64,000 nt of DNA from Bacteroidales bacterium (GTDB lineage Bacteria > Bacteroidota > Bacteroidia > Bacteroidales > P3), in NCBI GenBank assembly GCA_028708845.1, contig JAQVXZ010000005.1, positions 43,463 to 107,462 on the forward strand, given 5' to 3'. A model generated the notes under the pieces. That model searched no databases and was not told the origin of the DNA. It saw only the letters and a program-made list of their open reading frames with translations. The position numbers and the translations under genes were made by a program. This document shows positions 1 to 8,716 of the stretch, in pieces (within the stretch, counting starts at the first letter, position 1; every line of letters begins with the position of its first letter).

Positions 1-911
1 TTGATATGCTTTGGATCTTCTTTAATAACTTTATCGAAGTCAGCAATTGCTCCCTTATAGTCTTTTGCATTATATTTTGCAGCACCACGACGATAAACAT
101 TATCGATATTAGTTGGTTGTAATTCAATTAATTTATCCCAAGCCTTAATCTCTGCTTTCACATCTTTAATTGCACCATTTAATGCAGTTAACATAATATA
201 AGTATTTTCGTTTGCGGCTCCTAGTTCAACAACTTTGTTATAGTCAGCAATTGCAAGAGCATAGCTTTCAGGAGTTTTTAAAGAATAGTTTGCATAAGCA
301 CGGTTATTATAGTAATCAACCTTTGTTGCATCCATTGCAATTAATTTGTTATAATCTGCAATTGTTGCATCCCAATTAAGTAAATTAGCATTTGCATTTG
401 CTCTATTTTCTAATAAGCTAACATTTGTTGCATCCTTCTCAATAACCATTCCAAGTTCTTTAACATAACCATTTAGGTCATTAACATTAAGGTAAGCATT
501 TGCTTTTGATAACATTGTTGGAATATCGTTAGGATTAACTGCTAAGTAAGAATCATAGTCAGCAATTGCTTTTGTTATGTCTTTCTTTTCAGAATATGAA
601 TGTCCTCTAAGCAAGTAAGCACCTGGTTCGGTTTGTCTTTTATCAATAAAGATTGAAAAGTTCATTATAGCATTATCATATTGTTGTAGGTTATAGTATG
701 CAACACCTGAATAATAATAAACATATTCCCATTCTGGGATTTCTTGCTTACAAAGTCCTGCTTTAGAAATCATACCGTTCCAATCCTTAGACTCATTTAG
801 CTGTTGGTAGGTATCAATCCATTTGTTAATATTCTCAGCCTCCTCTGGCGTTTGTGCATTTGCTCCTAAGCAAACAATAGATAGCATTAAAGCTAAAATT
901 AATTTTCTCAT
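1..911 (-). CDS. TPR-repeat secreted protein, 3' end outside the window
   Basis: The reading frame opens with ATG at 909-911 and runs off the left edge, giving about 303 codons. The first 20 residues (MRKLILALMLSIVCLGANAQ) form a signal peptide. Tetratricopeptide-like helical repeats follow, for example around YYYSGVAYYNLQQYDNAIMN and then AYLLRGHSYSEKKDITKAIA, with the usual small/aromatic/alanine spacing. TPR proteins of this kind in Bacteroidota are periplasmic or outer-membrane scaffolds, but no enzymatic domain is visible and the partner is unknown. The gene was found by translating the complement directly. No stop codon is present in the part seen, so the full length cannot be given. 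Confidence 0.85.
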   Translation of the reverse strand, partial: MRKLILALMLSIVCLGANAQTPEEAENINKWIDTYQQLNESKDWNGMISKAGLCKQEIPEWEYVYYYSGVAYYNLQQYDNAIMNFSIFIDKRQTEPGAYLLRGHSYSEKKDITKAIADYDSYLAVNPNDIPTMLSKANAYLNVNDLNGYVKELGMVIEKDATNVSLLENRANANANLLNWDATIADYNKLIAMDATKVDYYNNRAYANYSLKTPESYALAIADYNKVVELGAANENTYIMLTALNGAIKDVKAEIKAWDKLIELQPTNIDNVYRRGAAKYNAKDYKGAIADFDKVIKEDPKHI

Positions 912-1012
912 CTTTTTATGTTTTTGGTTAGTAATGTTCTTATTCTTTTATAATATTTCTTTTTCTAGGATTTATAACGTTGTTAACCTGTTTTTTGTTG
1001 CTTTATTACGAC

Positions 1013-1678
1013 CTAAATTTCAAACTTAATGTAAGTTATAGGTTTTGATTGGCTTAAATAAATATTCTCATAGAAGGTTTTAATCTCAATAACATCATCA
1101 TTGAAGCCAGAACCATAGAGATCATTTGAATGGAATAACACATTCATTTTATTTGGCAAAAGAACCTCATCCATAGTAAAGGAGTAAAGCTCTTGTGAAT
1201 CAGTCTTTAGATGTATTATACCTCCTTTTTTCAAAACCTTTCTGTATCGTTCCAAAAATCTATTTGAGGTAAGTCTTTTGTTAGGTTTCTTTAGCTGTGG
1301 GTCAGGAAAGGTAATCCAAATTTCATCCACCTCATTCTCCCCAAAATACATATCAATAATCTCAATTTGCGAGCGAATAAAAGCAACATTCTTCATTCCA
1401 TTCTCATTAGAAGTCTTACAACCCCTCCACATCCTAGCCCCTTTTATATCAATGCCTATAAAGTTTTTATCTACGTACTTTTGGGCAAGACCAACCGTGT
1501 ATTCGCCCTTTCCACATCCAAGTTCCAAAACTATTGGATTATCGTTTTTGAAAAACTCTTCCCTCCACTTACCTTTCAAAAAGAAGCCTCCCTTTTCTTT
1601 TAAATCCAAATACTGCTCTTGAAACATATTATGGAAGGTGGCATTCTCTGCAAAACGTCTTAATTTATCTTTTCCCAT
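1013..1678 (-). CDS. trmB: tRNA (guanine-N7)-methyltransferase TrmB
   Basis: 221 residues, the normal size for TrmB, which uses S-adenosylmethionine to methylate N7 of guanine 46 in the variable loop of tRNAs. The Rossmann SAM-binding motif is VLELGCGKGEYTVGLA near residue 50. The family motif GIDIKGARMWRG follows near residue 75, and the substrate-binding segment FPDPQLKKPNKRLTS lies near residue 125. The start is ATG at 1676-1678. It lies 11 bp downstream of tsaB on the same strand, so the two are probably co-transcribed as a tRNA-modification pair. Function follows from family motifs and is secure. Confidence 0.95.
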   Translation of the reverse strand: MGKDKLRRFAENATFHNMFQEQYLDLKEKGGFFLKGKWREEFFKNDNPIVLELGCGKGEYTVGLAQKYVDKNFIGIDIKGARMWRGCKTSNENGMKNVAFIRSQIEIIDMYFGENEVDEIWITFPDPQLKKPNKRLTSNRFLERYRKVLKKGGIIHLKTDSQELYSFTMDEVLLPNKMNVLFHSNDLYGSGFNDDVIEIKTFYENIYLSQSKPITYIKFEI

Positions 1679-1689
1679 TCTTATTTTTT

Positions 1690-2394
1690 CTAATAAAGTC
1701 CCTTAACCTTTGAAACCCCTGCCACAAAATTCTTTAAATAATAAGGCTCAAAGTAAGCTAGATCTTCAAAATCTCCTTCTATGAACTTATTATAAGCAAT
1801 CCCTATCATAAGCTCAGCATCCAATATTATTTCTTTATCGTAAAATATATTTGTTTTCCCATCAAAAAACTCCATTGTCTTCTCTGCCCCATCACCAACA
1901 AATACAAATTCCTTATCCTTGTTTAAATAATCGTCGTAAATCCCATTTTCAATAATATCAGCCGAAATATCCTTAATAATATCTCCCTTTTCATCGTAAA
2001 TAACAGAATAAACCTCCATCCTCCTTGCATCAATCATTGCAACTTTGCATTTATTCTGGTATTTCTTTTGAACTCCTTTTTCAAGTATTCTAAGAGTTTC
2101 TACGCTAATAAGAGGAATATCTAAGGCATAAGCAAAACCCTTAGCCGTTGAAACGCCAATCCTAAGCCCTGTATATGAGCCTGGTCCCTTACTAATAGCA
2201 ATTGCCGAAAGCTGAGAATATCTTATGCCCCCCTCTTTCATCACCTCTTCTATAAGCAAAGAAAGTTTAGAAGAATGAGAATTAGGAATATCAATTAACC
2301 TTTTAGCAATCAAAGTATTTCCCTTAGCCAAAGCCAGAGAACATATTTGAGTTGATGTTTCAATATTTAGAATTAAAGGTAAATTATCATTCAT
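1690..2394 (-). CDS. tsaB: tRNA threonylcarbamoyladenosine biosynthesis protein TsaB
   Basis: 234 residues of the TsaB/YeaZ family, an inactive ASKHA-fold partner that, with TsaD and TsaE, transfers threonylcarbamoyl to A37 of ANN-decoding tRNAs. The N-terminal LNIETSTQICSLALAKG is the phosphate-1-like loop. The family signature GPGSYTGLRIGVSTAKGFAYAL lies near residue 70. Length is typical. It is transcribed leftwards ahead of trmB. The Sua5/TsaC-type enzyme of the same pathway lies 440 bp away on the opposite strand, across a divergent region that also holds tRNA-Leu and a tandem-repeat array. Confidence 0.93.
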   Translation of the reverse strand: MNDNLPLILNIETSTQICSLALAKGNTLIAKRLIDIPNSHSSKLSLLIEEVMKEGGIRYSQLSAIAISKGPGSYTGLRIGVSTAKGFAYALDIPLISVETLRILEKGVQKKYQNKCKVAMIDARRMEVYSVIYDEKGDIIKDISADIIENGIYDDYLNKDKEFVFVGDGAEKTMEFFDGKTNIFYDKEIILDAELMIGIAYNKFIEGDFEDLAYFEPYYLKNFVAGVSKVKGLY

Positions 2395-2485
2395 TTTCTC
2401 GCTCTTTATTTAAAATAAGGAAGCAAAAGTACGAAAAAAAACATTAAAACAAAGATTTAAACTTTTACTTTGCCGTTTCAAACTC

Positions 2486-2595
2486 GTGACATGGGTATGT
2501 GAGACCTCGTGACATGGGTATGTCACGTATGCTGAGATGGGTATGTCACGAGTGCTGACATGGGCATGTGAGGGAGTCTGACATGGGTATGTCAC
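2486..2595. repeat. Five-unit 23-bp palindromic tandem array
   Basis: The core GACATGGGTATGT or a one-base variant begins at 2488, 2511, 2534, 2557 and 2580, exactly 23 bp apart. The best units (2509-2526 and 2578-2595) are dyads with arms GTGACAT and ATGTCAC around a GGGT centre. The 23-bp period is not a multiple of three, so the array is not coding. It occupies the divergent gap between tsaB and tRNA-Leu. Direct observation; function unknown. Confidence 0.9.
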
Positions 2596-2597
2596 GA

Positions 2598-2660
2598 GTT
2601 CAACTCTGCGTTTAAATAGTTGGAAACGGGCTTTTGAAAGTTGCAAACGGGCTTTAAAGA
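2598..2660. repeat. 21-bp repeat units flanking the 23-bp array
   Basis: Three units start at 2598, 2619 and 2640, exactly 21 bp apart, each beginning GTT and sharing an AAACGGGCTTT-like core (best in the second and third). A degenerate counterpart in the other orientation lies at 2454 and 2475, to the left of the 23-bp array. The same pairing of 21-bp and 23-bp repeats is seen at two other intergenic sites in this window. Confidence 0.7.
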
Positions 2661-2689
2661 GGATAAGGCTTAATAAAAGAGAAAAATTA

Positions 2690-2721
2690 TTTGAAATTAA
2701 GAATGAAATACACTATCTTTG
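2690..2721 (+). promoter_or_regulatory. Bacteroidota-type promoter of tRNA-Leu
   Basis: TTTG at 2690-2693, then a 20-bp spacer, then TATCTTTG at 2714-2721. This matches the -33/-7 consensus (TTTG and TAnnTTTG) of the primary sigma factor in this phylum. The tRNA begins 13 bp after the -7 element. Confidence 0.75.
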
Positions 2722-2734
2722 CAACTCTTTTATT

Positions 2735-2818
2735 GCGCACGTGGTGGAATTGGTAGACATGCCACTTTGAGGGGGTGGTGTCGGTAACGATGTGCAGGTT
2801 CAAATCCTGTCGTGCGCA
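2735..2818 (+). tRNA. tRNA-Leu (anticodon GAG)
   Basis: The acceptor stem GCGCACG (2735-2741) pairs with CGTGCGC (2811-2817), with A as discriminator. The D-arm contains the class II tRNA-Leu signature GTGGTGGAATTGGTAGACA. The anticodon loop reads TTGAGGG with GAG as anticodon, so it decodes CUC/CUU. A long variable arm and a TTCAAATCC T-loop follow. CCA is not encoded. Confidence 0.95.
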
Positions 2819-2837
2819 CTCATTATTACTATTTACT

Positions 2838-3452
2838 ATGCTATTAAAAATTCACTCTCAAGGTATCGAGGACTCACAAGTTAAAGAAATTTGTGATTGT
2901 TTGGAAAGAGGTGGGTTAATTATCTATCCTACCGACACTGTTTATGCTATTGCCTGCAAACTAGGCAACATGAAAGCTTCCGAAAGGCTGGCTGCGTTAA
3001 AGGGAAAGAAGTTTGAAAAAAGTAATTTCTCTATTGTTTGCAATTCAATAAGTCAAGCGGCAGAGTTTATTAAACCAATTGCCAATAATATCTTCAAACT
3101 ATTAAAGGATAACACTCCTGGGGCTTTTACTTTTGTCTTTCAAGCCTCCACAAAGATTCCAAAAATACTACAAACCAAGAAAAGAACCATTGGTGTAAGG
3201 ATTCCTAATAACGATATTGCACTAAAAATTGTGGAATGCTTAGACTATCCACTAATAACCACGTCCTTGCCTACAGAAGACTTAGAAATAGAGTGCTATA
3301 CTAATCCGGAATATTTCTACGACCTATATTGCGATCGTGTTGATATTATAATAAATGATGGAATAGGGCAAGAAGAAACTTCAACCGTTATAGACCTTAC
3401 AGGAGGTGAAATAGATATTCTAAGAGAAGGGCTTGGCGTACTTCAATACTAA
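2838..3452 (+). CDS. L-threonylcarbamoyladenylate synthase (Sua5/YrdC/YwlC family)
   Basis: 204 residues when started at ATG 2838; any longer frame would run through the tRNA gene, so this start is preferred. The family makes threonylcarbamoyl-AMP from threonine, bicarbonate and ATP, the first step of t6A37 tRNA modification. The N-terminal motif GGLIIYPTDTVYAIACKLG near residue 25 and the KGKKFEK/SIVC stretch near residues 52-64 match the nucleotide- and threonine-binding region. TTSLPTE near residue 145 matches the family's S-A/P-N-type loop. It is the short YrdC-like form without the extra Sua5 C-terminal domain. The next gene starts 4 bp downstream. Confidence 0.88.
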   Translation: MLLKIHSQGIEDSQVKEICDCLERGGLIIYPTDTVYAIACKLGNMKASERLAALKGKKFEKSNFSIVCNSISQAAEFIKPIANNIFKLLKDNTPGAFTFVFQASTKIPKILQTKKRTIGVRIPNNDIALKIVECLDYPLITTSLPTEDLEIECYTNPEYFYDLYCDRVDIIINDGIGQEETSTVIDLTGGEIDILREGLGVLQY

Positions 3453-3456
3453 GAAG

Positions 3457-4842
3457 ATGAATAAAATATCTTTTTATTTCTTATTCTCTCTCTTGTTTTT
3501 ATCTTTTAATTTGTTTTCTCAAGATAAAGATATAAGTTTAGAGGAAAAACACTCTTTGATTAACATTGAACAAGAGATGCTTAATAAGGATTATAAAAAG
3601 GTTATACGGTTAGTTGACAAAGCTATTAGCGATGGTTTTGAATCCGTAAAGCTCTACGAGAAAAGAGCAGTAGCTTATTATCTTACAAGAAATACTAAGA
3701 AAGCCTTTTTGGATATTGAAGAAGTGATATGGAGGGAAGAAAAAGATGATTTCTCCTACCCCATTCTTTCACTTTATTATGCTGAAAACAAGGAAGAACA
3801 CAATGTTATTGAAACCCTAATTGGCTTTTATCATAGAGACAGTAAAAACTTCCTAAATGCATTTTCTATTTTAAACAATAAGGATGCTCAAAAGGTAATT
3901 GTAGTTATCGATTCTGCATTTAATAAGGAGGATTATCCGAAAGAACTCCATGCTATTAAGTCACTTATAAATTATTCGCAGAAAAACTATACGGACTCTT
4001 ATGCTGATTTACTTAAAGCTATTGATATTGAATTAGGAAATGGGTTTTTATATTATTTATTTGGGGAGATAAAACTAAGAAGGCAAGAATATATATCTTC
4101 TCTTGCGAGTTATAATTCTGCAATTGAATATGGGTATAGGGAAATTGAGGTTTATAAGAAAAGAGCTCTTGCAAAGGGATTCATTGATGACTTTAAGGGT
4201 GCAATTGAAGACTATAATACCATTATTGAACAAGACAAAAGAGACTTTGAAATCTATTACCTAAGAGGTATTGCAAAAAACTATTTAAAGGATTATAACG
4301 GTGCTATTGATGACTTGAATCAATCGATAAAGCTAAACGATAGTTTCCCCTCTGCTTATAATTATAGGGGAATAGTTTATATTAATACTGGAGATTATGG
4401 TTCAGCTCTAATTGATTTTTACAAGACCCTAACACTCGATCCCAAGCATCCTTTTACTCATAATAATATTGGAATTGCACAAATCAAATCAGGACAGAGT
4501 GGTAGCTCGGAATCTTTTTTTACAAAGGCCATAGAGGTTGATCCAAAGCATGCAGATGCTTATTATAATAGGGCAAAGATATTATTTAAAAGAGGAGATA
4601 TGAAAAAGGCTAAGTCAGATCTGCTTCGAACACTTGAGCTTAATTTCGAAAACCCAGATGCTCACTATCACTTAGCCTTGATTTATATACAAGAAAACGC
4701 GAAATCAAGAAGGAGAAATCTCGATAAAATGATTTGTCAAGAGCTTGAAACCGCATCAAATATGAATCATCCAAAGGCTCAAGAGCTTCTAAATATTTTG
4801 TGTCAGAAGATTGAGCCTGGAAATGAAGAAGAGGAAGAGTAA
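3457..4842 (+). CDS. TPR-repeat exported protein
   Basis: 461 residues from ATG 3457, chosen because it places a clear signal peptide (MNKISFYFLFSLLFLSFNLF) at the N-terminus; an ATG 24 bp upstream overlaps the previous gene. Most of the protein is tandem tetratricopeptide repeats. The best copies lie between residues 210 and 420 (for example IYYLRGIAKNYLKDYNGAID and AYNYRGIVYINTGDYGSALI). The C-terminus is acidic (GNEEEEE). No enzymatic domain is visible. It is probably translated with the preceding Sua5-like gene (4-bp gap), though a functional link is not implied. Confidence 0.88.
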   Translation: MNKISFYFLFSLLFLSFNLFSQDKDISLEEKHSLINIEQEMLNKDYKKVIRLVDKAISDGFESVKLYEKRAVAYYLTRNTKKAFLDIEEVIWREEKDDFSYPILSLYYAENKEEHNVIETLIGFYHRDSKNFLNAFSILNNKDAQKVIVVIDSAFNKEDYPKELHAIKSLINYSQKNYTDSYADLLKAIDIELGNGFLYYLFGEIKLRRQEYISSLASYNSAIEYGYREIEVYKKRALAKGFIDDFKGAIEDYNTIIEQDKRDFEIYYLRGIAKNYLKDYNGAIDDLNQSIKLNDSFPSAYNYRGIVYINTGDYGSALIDFYKTLTLDPKHPFTHNNIGIAQIKSGQSGSSESFFTKAIEVDPKHADAYYNRAKILFKRGDMKKAKSDLLRTLELNFENPDAHYHLALIYIQENAKSRRRNLDKMICQELETASNMNHPKAQELLNILCQKIEPGNEEEEE

Positions 4843-4858
4843 CGCCAATACACTCCTC

Positions 4859-5248
4859 TTAATGTGTATGACCGCAGCCACTAGAGAGACCTCTTGCTGT
4901 GTTCTTGCAGCATTCTGGAAGTCTATTAACTGCTTTCTCATCAGCCTCTATCCCATTTGCTTCAAACCCTGCCTTAGCTAGTGATTTTGCAATCTTATCT
5001 GGTGAGGTTGATTTGGTCTTGTAAACTACGCTTACTGTCTTATCTTCCAAAGAAACTTCAAATTTCTTAACTCCTTTTTCATAAGCTAAAGTCTTTTCAA
5101 TTATTGGTATTGAGCTATTGCAGCAAAGTTTATTTAGATTAATAATAGTTGTTGTTTCTTTTGGCATAGCGTCTTTATCTTTTGTTTGAGCTTGAGCAAA
5201 ACCTAAGCCAAAAACTAAGATAAACGCAATTAAAATTGTCTTTTTCAT
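4859..5248 (-). CDS. Exported heavy-metal-associated (HMA-like) domain protein
   Basis: 129 residues: a signal peptide (MKKTILIAFILVFGLGFAQA), then an HMA-like ferredoxin fold. The canonical MxCxxC loop is replaced by LCCNSSIPIIE near residue 41. The C-terminal tail adds more candidate metal ligands: ECCKN near residue 112, then CGHTH at the very end. The TonB-dependent receptor gene ends 29 bp upstream on the same strand, and this receptor/HMA pairing recurs in Bacteroidota. I infer a periplasmic metal (probably copper-type) chaperone or sensor for that receptor. The metal is not determined by the sequence. Confidence 0.8.
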   Translation of the reverse strand: MKKTILIAFILVFGLGFAQAQTKDKDAMPKETTTIINLNKLCCNSSIPIIEKTLAYEKGVKKFEVSLEDKTVSVVYKTKSTSPDKIAKSLAKAGFEANGIEADEKAVNRLPECCKNTARGLSSGCGHTH

Positions 5249-5277
5249 TGTTCTGTTTTTATTATTTATTTATATAA

Positions 5278-7521
5278 TTATTTTATTGCTATTCTTATTC
5301 CTCCGTAAAAGGTTCTTCCCATAACAGGAGCGTAAACAACGGATGCATCAAAGTTATTGGAAAATGGTCTATCAGCTCCAATAATTGGTGTTTCTTGAAC
5401 ATAGTTTGTTATATTTTCACATCCAACATATATATCGAAGTGCTTGAACTTGCGAGTTACTTGTCCTAACATGAAAACATAAGGTTTAGAATAGCCTTGA
5501 ATGTTTCCAAGGTTTAGTGGTATTCTTTGTTCTCCGTTAAACTGGGTTGTAAGGTCGAACATCCACTTATCGTATTTTGTTTTGTAGGATAGAACAACTA
5601 ACCCCTTAAACTTACTAACATAAGCCTTATCCATAAGAACCCCATTATAAGTTGTTTTTACATCATTATAACGTCCTGCCAAGCTAATAATGAATCTCTG
5701 AATTGGTTCAAGGGATAAGTCTAGTTGAAGACTATTGGAATATGATTTACCGTCGAGGTTATAGAATATTGCTTGACGAGAATCTTGATCTAAGTCCATT
5801 ACAATTTGATTAACAAAGTTGGTATGGTAATAATCAAGTGTTATGGAATGTTCTCTATTGTCTTTTGTTTTAAAGGTTTTGCTAATATTCATTCCTCCAT
5901 TCCAAGCATCTTCCATTTTCAAAGGGTTATTGTCCTTAATGATTATTTGACGTGAGGATGCTAGTATTCCGAAATTATCAGCAATTATATTAGCGCTCCT
6001 ATATCCTTTTCCTCCTGCTCCTCTAAGGATTAAATCCTCAGCAATCTGCCAGCGAAAATGAAGTCTTGGTGTAATTAAGCTTTCGTTATAATGTGAGTTA
6101 TAGTCGTACCTTAGTCCAAAGGTTGCATTGAATTTCTTGCCATAAATAAATGAGAACTGACCAAATACTCCTGGAACAATCTCTTCTTTAAGGAATGCAT
6201 CTCTATTTATTGGATTTGTTGAGTTAAAGCTTGTCTCATTACCCATTGCAAAATAATCTTCTTTTAAGCTTGTGTAACGGAATGAGGTTCCAACAGTATA
6301 TTGATGAGCATGTCGAGTTTCATTTGCAAAGATAAAATTACCATATATATCAGACTCTTCTCCTTTATAGTTGTTTAGTCCAAAGAATTGTTCGTTCTTA
6401 AAATATGTTCCTGAAACTTGAGTTCCTATTGAGCCAGAATGACCAATAACCCAGCCGTTCTTAGTTGAGAAGTGAAGTCTATCAACATCTCCACCTAATC
6501 CATAAACACTGTCATTGCCTTTCATATCTCTTTTAAAGCATAGTTGTCCTCCTGTTCTTCTTTCATGCAAATAGTTAATTAAGCTTGCGCTATGATATCC
6601 CTTGCCCTCGTATTGCCAACGATTAAGTATATTGAACTGTGATTGCTTTGGATAGTCCATAAACTTATCACTACCTAAGTGGTCAAGCTCTCTTCCGAAA
6701 TAAGACCCATGAAGATAAAGCCCAGTGTATAGTCTATCGTTTATTTTGATATTTGCTTTTGCGTTTAATTCTCCTTTAAGCTCTGAATTTGTGTATAAAT
6801 TAAGGAAAAATGGATCTGCATCCATTGGTTTTTCATATTCAATATTGATTTGTCCTGTCATTGTTTCGTAACCATGGACAACATTTGCTACACCCTTGCT
6901 TATTGAAATGCTTTCCATCCATGAGCCAGGAACATATCCTAGTCCAAAAGGAGAAGAAAGACCTCTAAGGAATGGCATATTTTCTAAAAGTAATTGTGAA
7001 TAAACTCCTGTTAGACCTAAGAGTTGAATTTGTTTTGAACCAGATACTGCATCAGAATAGCCAACATCAACACTTGCTGTGTTTTCGAAGCTTTCTCCCA
7101 AATTGCAACAAGCCAAATGCTTTAAACCTTCGCTTGAAATAACTTCTTTTTGCTCCAAACTCATCTTTGACATGAAGGAGCTTTGTTTTCTTTCGTTGAT
7201 TGTTACTTGGCTTAAAAGAGTTGTATTTTCTTTTAGGTAAAATTTTAAATCTTTTGATGGTTGGTTTAGTTCTATTGTGTCATTATAATAACCAATATAG
7301 CTTAAAACTAATTTATTGTTCTTAGGGATTGCGTTTAAACTGAACTTTCCATTGATATCTGTGCTTGTTCCCTTTTGAGTGTTTAACCAAAATAGATTAA
7401 CATAAGGTAGTTTTTCGTTAGTCTTTGAGTCATAAACTACTCCTTCATATTTGTTTTGAGCAATGGAGCCAAATGATACAAGAAATAAGAGTAAGACTAT
7501 GGTGAATGAATGTCTTTGCAT
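5278..7521 (-). CDS. TonB-dependent outer-membrane receptor
   Basis: 747 residues. Order: signal peptide (residues 1-21), carboxypeptidase-like regulatory domain (about 22-105, with KYEGVVYDSKTNEKLPYVN and GTSTDINGKFSL), plug domain (about 120-230, with LLLENMPFLRG and ETMTGQINIEYEKP), then a beta-barrel ending in an aromatic-rich strand with terminal IAIK. It imports a bound ligand across the outer membrane using TonB/ExbBD energy. The plug contains a CC pair (HLACCNLGESF). With the metal-binding protein encoded 29 bp downstream, a metal or metallo-complex substrate is likely. SusD is absent, arguing against glycan uptake. Confidence 0.92.
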   Translation of the reverse strand: MQRHSFTIVLLLFLVSFGSIAQNKYEGVVYDSKTNEKLPYVNLFWLNTQKGTSTDINGKFSLNAIPKNNKLVLSYIGYYNDTIELNQPSKDLKFYLKENTTLLSQVTINERKQSSFMSKMSLEQKEVISSEGLKHLACCNLGESFENTASVDVGYSDAVSGSKQIQLLGLTGVYSQLLLENMPFLRGLSSPFGLGYVPGSWMESISISKGVANVVHGYETMTGQINIEYEKPMDADPFFLNLYTNSELKGELNAKANIKINDRLYTGLYLHGSYFGRELDHLGSDKFMDYPKQSQFNILNRWQYEGKGYHSASLINYLHERRTGGQLCFKRDMKGNDSVYGLGGDVDRLHFSTKNGWVIGHSGSIGTQVSGTYFKNEQFFGLNNYKGEESDIYGNFIFANETRHAHQYTVGTSFRYTSLKEDYFAMGNETSFNSTNPINRDAFLKEEIVPGVFGQFSFIYGKKFNATFGLRYDYNSHYNESLITPRLHFRWQIAEDLILRGAGGKGYRSANIIADNFGILASSRQIIIKDNNPLKMEDAWNGGMNISKTFKTKDNREHSITLDYYHTNFVNQIVMDLDQDSRQAIFYNLDGKSYSNSLQLDLSLEPIQRFIISLAGRYNDVKTTYNGVLMDKAYVSKFKGLVVLSYKTKYDKWMFDLTTQFNGEQRIPLNLGNIQGYSKPYVFMLGQVTRKFKHFDIYVGCENITNYVQETPIIGADRPFSNNFDASVVYAPVMGRTFYGGIRIAIK

Positions 7522-7613
7522 AAAATATTGTTTTATAATCTTTCGTATTTACTGTTTTAGACACAAGTAATTTGGAAAGTTTACATTTTATGCAATAAAT
7601 ACTAAGAATTTAT

Positions 7614-8609
7614 TTACTTTGGGTTGTAAAGCTGATTAGATTTGTTCTTTAGTTCTGGGGGGTCTTTCTTATCTTCGTTCCTTGGCAAAACACTTTCAAT
7701 CAAACGCCAACGACCTCTTTCGAACTTAAAACCATTAACATAACCCGAAGAAACATAGAACTGCGGTTTACCTTCTAAGCCCTCAAACATTGGCTCCAAA
7801 ACATCGTAGACTATCATATATTCTTTGAAAACAGGAAGCTCAACAACCTTGTTTCTTGCTTGTGGTTGCTTTTTCTTAAACACTGATGATATAAACGAAG
7901 GTTTCTCTTTCCTATACTTATCTTCATAGTACTGGTCATCCCATTTCATAAAGAAACGAGCCTCTGCATTATATTCAAAAACACAACGCCTTTTATCCTT
8001 TTGCCTATAGAAATAAGTAGCCCCAAACTCTGGTTTGCCTGAGCGTGGTTTAAAAACAATTGGCTCTATAACCTTTCTCTTAGTGTATATATTATTACCG
8101 TCAACTCCCAAAAGAGTATAAAAGGTTCTGTCTTCATATTTTTCGGTTAATAGTTCAAAGTAAACAGCCCCAAACCAATTATCATTATCACATTTATCGT
8201 ATTCAGGATTAAATAGCTCATCACTCTTGTCATTTAACTTATATACCTCAAACTCTCCACTAACCTCGTTCTTTGCCTGAACAAAACCAAAATGGTCATA
8301 ATTGCCATCCTGAGAAACAATAGCCCAAGTAAAGATTCTAAACCTATTATCAGAGGACTTGAGATTGCTTATCCTTGTGAGCTCAGAAAAAGGATAGGAG
8401 AAAGAATTTTCCATTGAAAGCACTTCATCAATAACCACAATAAACCTTTCGTTAGCATTAAACCTCTCGTTGTCGGTTGGTGCATCAAACATTAAGTCCA
8501 TTAATTCTTTAAGCTGAATTTCAAAATCCTTAAAGACTTGATTCTTTTGCGAAAATCCATCCACACAAAGAAAAACACTAATTACTAATATTATTAACCT
8601 CTTTTTCAT
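7614..8609 (-). CDS. Exported protein of unknown function
   Basis: 331 residues with a signal peptide (MKKRLIILVISVFLCVDGFS). I do not recognise a named domain. The body is a mixed alpha/beta sequence rich in aromatic and charged residues (for example FRIFTWAIVSQDGNYDHFGF and FYTLLGVDGNNIYTKRKVIE), with a basic linker KKKQPQARNK near residue 250 and a lysine-rich C-terminus. Such proteins are common and unnamed in Bacteroidales. It stands alone: 92 bp separate it from the TonB receptor, and the next gene is divergent. Confidence 0.85.
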   Translation of the reverse strand: MKKRLIILVISVFLCVDGFSQKNQVFKDFEIQLKELMDLMFDAPTDNERFNANERFIVVIDEVLSMENSFSYPFSELTRISNLKSSDNRFRIFTWAIVSQDGNYDHFGFVQAKNEVSGEFEVYKLNDKSDELFNPEYDKCDNDNWFGAVYFELLTEKYEDRTFYTLLGVDGNNIYTKRKVIEPIVFKPRSGKPEFGATYFYRQKDKRRCVFEYNAEARFFMKWDDQYYEDKYRKEKPSFISSVFKKKQPQARNKVVELPVFKEYMIVYDVLEPMFEGLEGKPQFYVSSGYVNGFKFERGRWRLIESVLPRNEDKKDPPELKNKSNQLYNPK

Positions 8610-8716
8610 CTAATAAATGATTTTATATGCTTTTACTCCCTTTCCTATAATATTGTTACCTTAGGGATAGAAAATTATTAACTATATTTGCAGACAAAAT
8701 TAAGCATAATTATCGA

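Noticed and set aside
823..1029. 68-codon hydrophobic plus-strand frame
   Set aside because: It overlaps the start of the TPR gene and the promoter region on the other strand. The hydrophobicity reflects T-rich intergenic DNA.
2410..2646. A 78-codon minus-strand frame across the repeat array
   Set aside because: The repeat period of 23 bp is not a multiple of three, so the peptide has no consistent repeat. The frame is a by-product of the array.
2775..2837. N-terminal extension of the Sua5-like protein
   Set aside because: The extra codons lie within tRNA-Leu; the ATG at 2838 gives the normal family start.
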